From the NCBI GenBank assembly GCA_018398765.1, contig JAHBMJ010000409.1, forward strand, positions 1 to 21,137: 21,137 nucleotides of DNA. The letters run 5' to 3'. Under the pieces are notes generated by a model, which was given only the letters and a program-made list of their open reading frames with translations, made no database searches and was not told the origin of the DNA. The translations under genes and the position numbers were made by a program. Within the stretch, counting starts at the first letter, position 1. Every line of letters starts with the position of its first letter. This document shows positions 20,316 through 21,137 of this stretch, piece by piece. This DNA comes from Chromera velia (taxonomy: Eukaryota > Sar > Chromeraceae).

Positions 20316-21067
20316 NGAGGTAGGCAGGAAGGCGGGAAGATACAGACACAGACATGATGTCATTACGTGGGATAATTAACAGCAACAAAGGAAGAGAAGG
20401 GAAGGAAAACACACATAGAGGTGGAGGGAGAGGACGGACGAAGGAAGGACGTGAGGAAGGAAGACAGGGGGGGAGGAAAGCTGTTTCAGTCAGAGAATGG
20501 GGTCGAGCTAGAAGTGTTCGACCATTCTTCCTCTTGTTTGCAATGTGCCATTGATTGGATCGATATCGGCGTGACGCTGATGGAGAGCGGCTCATACAAT
20601 TAGCTGTCGGCTTACAAGCCACACATGCAGCTCACAAAATTTGCACTTTTGTACGCACGGCCTGCCGTCTCGTCTCGTCTCGTCTCGTCGCGGCAACTCC
20701 TCCCTGCCTTTTTCGTCTGCTGTCGTTTTCACTCATGTGTGTCACACAGACAGACAGAATTGAGACAGACAGAATTGAGACAGACAGACAGACAGACAGA
20801 CAGAAAGACAGAAAGACAGAAAGACAGAAAGACAGAAAGACAGAAAGAAAGACGGAAAGAAAGACAGACAGAAAGAAAGAAAGAAAGACAGACAGACAGA
20901 CAGAAAGAAAGAAAGAAAGAAAGAAAGAAAAAGGCAAAGCGCCGACCCGACGGACCGAAAGTTTTATCAAAGAGGCGCTGAGGGCGAATTGGTAGTTCTG
21001 TTTCGCATTTTCGAGTTGGACGCCTTCAAGCAAAAACTTCTTCAGAGCATCAGCCTCGCGTTTCGAT
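19849..21067 (-). CDS. Tentative partial gene, C-terminal exons of an unrecognised protein
   Basis: The best exon is complement(20956..21067). It has the acceptor ATCTTTACAG, entry in phase 2, and reads SKREADALKKFLLEGVQLEN then NYQFALSASLIKLS before the donor GTCCGT (phase 0). The probable last exon is complement(19849..19965), after the acceptor CCCTTGCAG. It reads either FEAARREGSSSALSQILQ to a TAG at 19849, or, in the next frame, LKQLGEKAAVQHLVKYYNLK to a TGA at 19881. A possible middle exon follows the acceptor GAGTGCAG near 20267 (ERDHLCGVVQHRRSWEEVED). Phases between these pieces were not resolved. The helical Ala/Leu pattern is compatible with repeat helices such as TPR, but no family can be named. 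The 5' part lies right of the window. Confidence 0.35.
20284..20315. repeat. (CA)n microsatellite with one ambiguous base
   Basis: A CA run of about 32 bp ends at a single N at 20316. The ambiguous base suggests that the repeat length was not resolved in assembly. Confidence 0.95.
20667..20690. repeat. Short (GTCTC)n array
   Basis: Four to five tandem copies of the pentamer CGTCT lie between other simple repeats in non-coding sequence. Confidence 0.85.
20745..20930. repeat. (GACA)n/(GAAA)n compound microsatellite
   Basis: GACA tetramers with AATTGA interruptions pass into mixed GACA and GAAA units, with the last block GAAA only. The array directly follows the 5' splice site of the minus-strand exon 20956-21067, so on that gene's strand it is a pyrimidine-rich intron start. 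Reading frames across it are translations of the repeat. Confidence 0.95.
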
Positions 21068-21137
21068 CTGTAAAGATGCGCACACACAAACAAAGAGCCA
21101 GAGAGAGACCAAGGGGAAAAGATCGATCAAGCAAGAA

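Larger units (their letters stand above)
19990..20955. other. Mostly intronic, repeat-rich stretch of the right-hand gene
   Basis: Apart from the weak exon candidate near 20180-20267, this stretch holds purine-rich runs and microsatellites. A plus-strand reading at about 20487-20602 (FDHSSSCLQCAIDWIDIG) looks protein-like for about 35 residues, but I find no plausible splice sites around it. Confidence 0.3.

Noticed and set aside
20421-20603. Plus-strand TPR-like reading (AIDWIDIGVTLMESGSYN)
   Set aside because: It is protein-like for about 35 residues but has no acceptor or donor in phase and lies within a presumed intron on the opposite strand. It is kept only as a note.
20632-21093. 153-aa minus-strand frame as a single-exon gene
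   Set aside because: Only residues from 21067 to about 20956 look like protein; the rest is FLSFFLSV translation of the GACA/GAAA repeat after a donor site.

Overview
The window looks like nuclear DNA of a protist alga. The genes are broken by many GT-AG introns of roughly 190-870 bp, coding exons are GC-rich, non-coding DNA is full of microsatellites (TC, GAAA, TTCA, GACA, CA), and the palindrome TGCATGCA recurs often, including at 3' splice sites. My best guess is a chromerid-type alveolate (Chromera/Vitrella-like). That is inference from style and gene content, not from a marker gene.

Layout from left to right. Positions 1-880 hold tentative minus-strand exons of an unrecognised gene. Positions 1213-3632 hold a plus-strand gene with good coding stretches but apparent frame breaks, probably a decaying gene; it carries an in-frame ~120-bp tandem duplication and a CxxC...CxxxxC zinc-ribbon-like segment. 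Positions 3668-4148 are a degenerate minisatellite. Positions 4149-5433 are a strikingly AT-rich block bounded by imperfect inverted repeats, with a possible 384-bp MITE (TA-flanked inverted repeats) nested inside. Positions 5520-8612 (minus) are an intact three-exon gene for a 745-aa MYND zinc-finger protein.

A 738-bp divergent intergenic region separates it from the main gene of the window. That gene occupies 9351-19304 (plus) and is modelled here as 16 exons, 15 introns and 1631 codons, with all splice phases consistent. It encodes a SecA-type DEAD motor ([23 protein letters not shown]) followed by a TPR-like repeat and a long helical C-terminal extension. It is not an ordinary plastid SecA. 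Positions 19305-19848 are a second AT-rich block, lying where the SecA-like gene and a tentative minus-strand gene (19849-21067, partial) converge.

The strongest results are the two reconstructed multi-exon genes. The most unusual are the SecA motor fused to TPR and other sequence, the coincidence of both AT-rich blocks with convergent gene ends, the transposon-like termini of the first block, and the repeated AG|GT signature at both ends of several introns. Nothing was run computationally; exon borders were derived by hand from phase and consensus.
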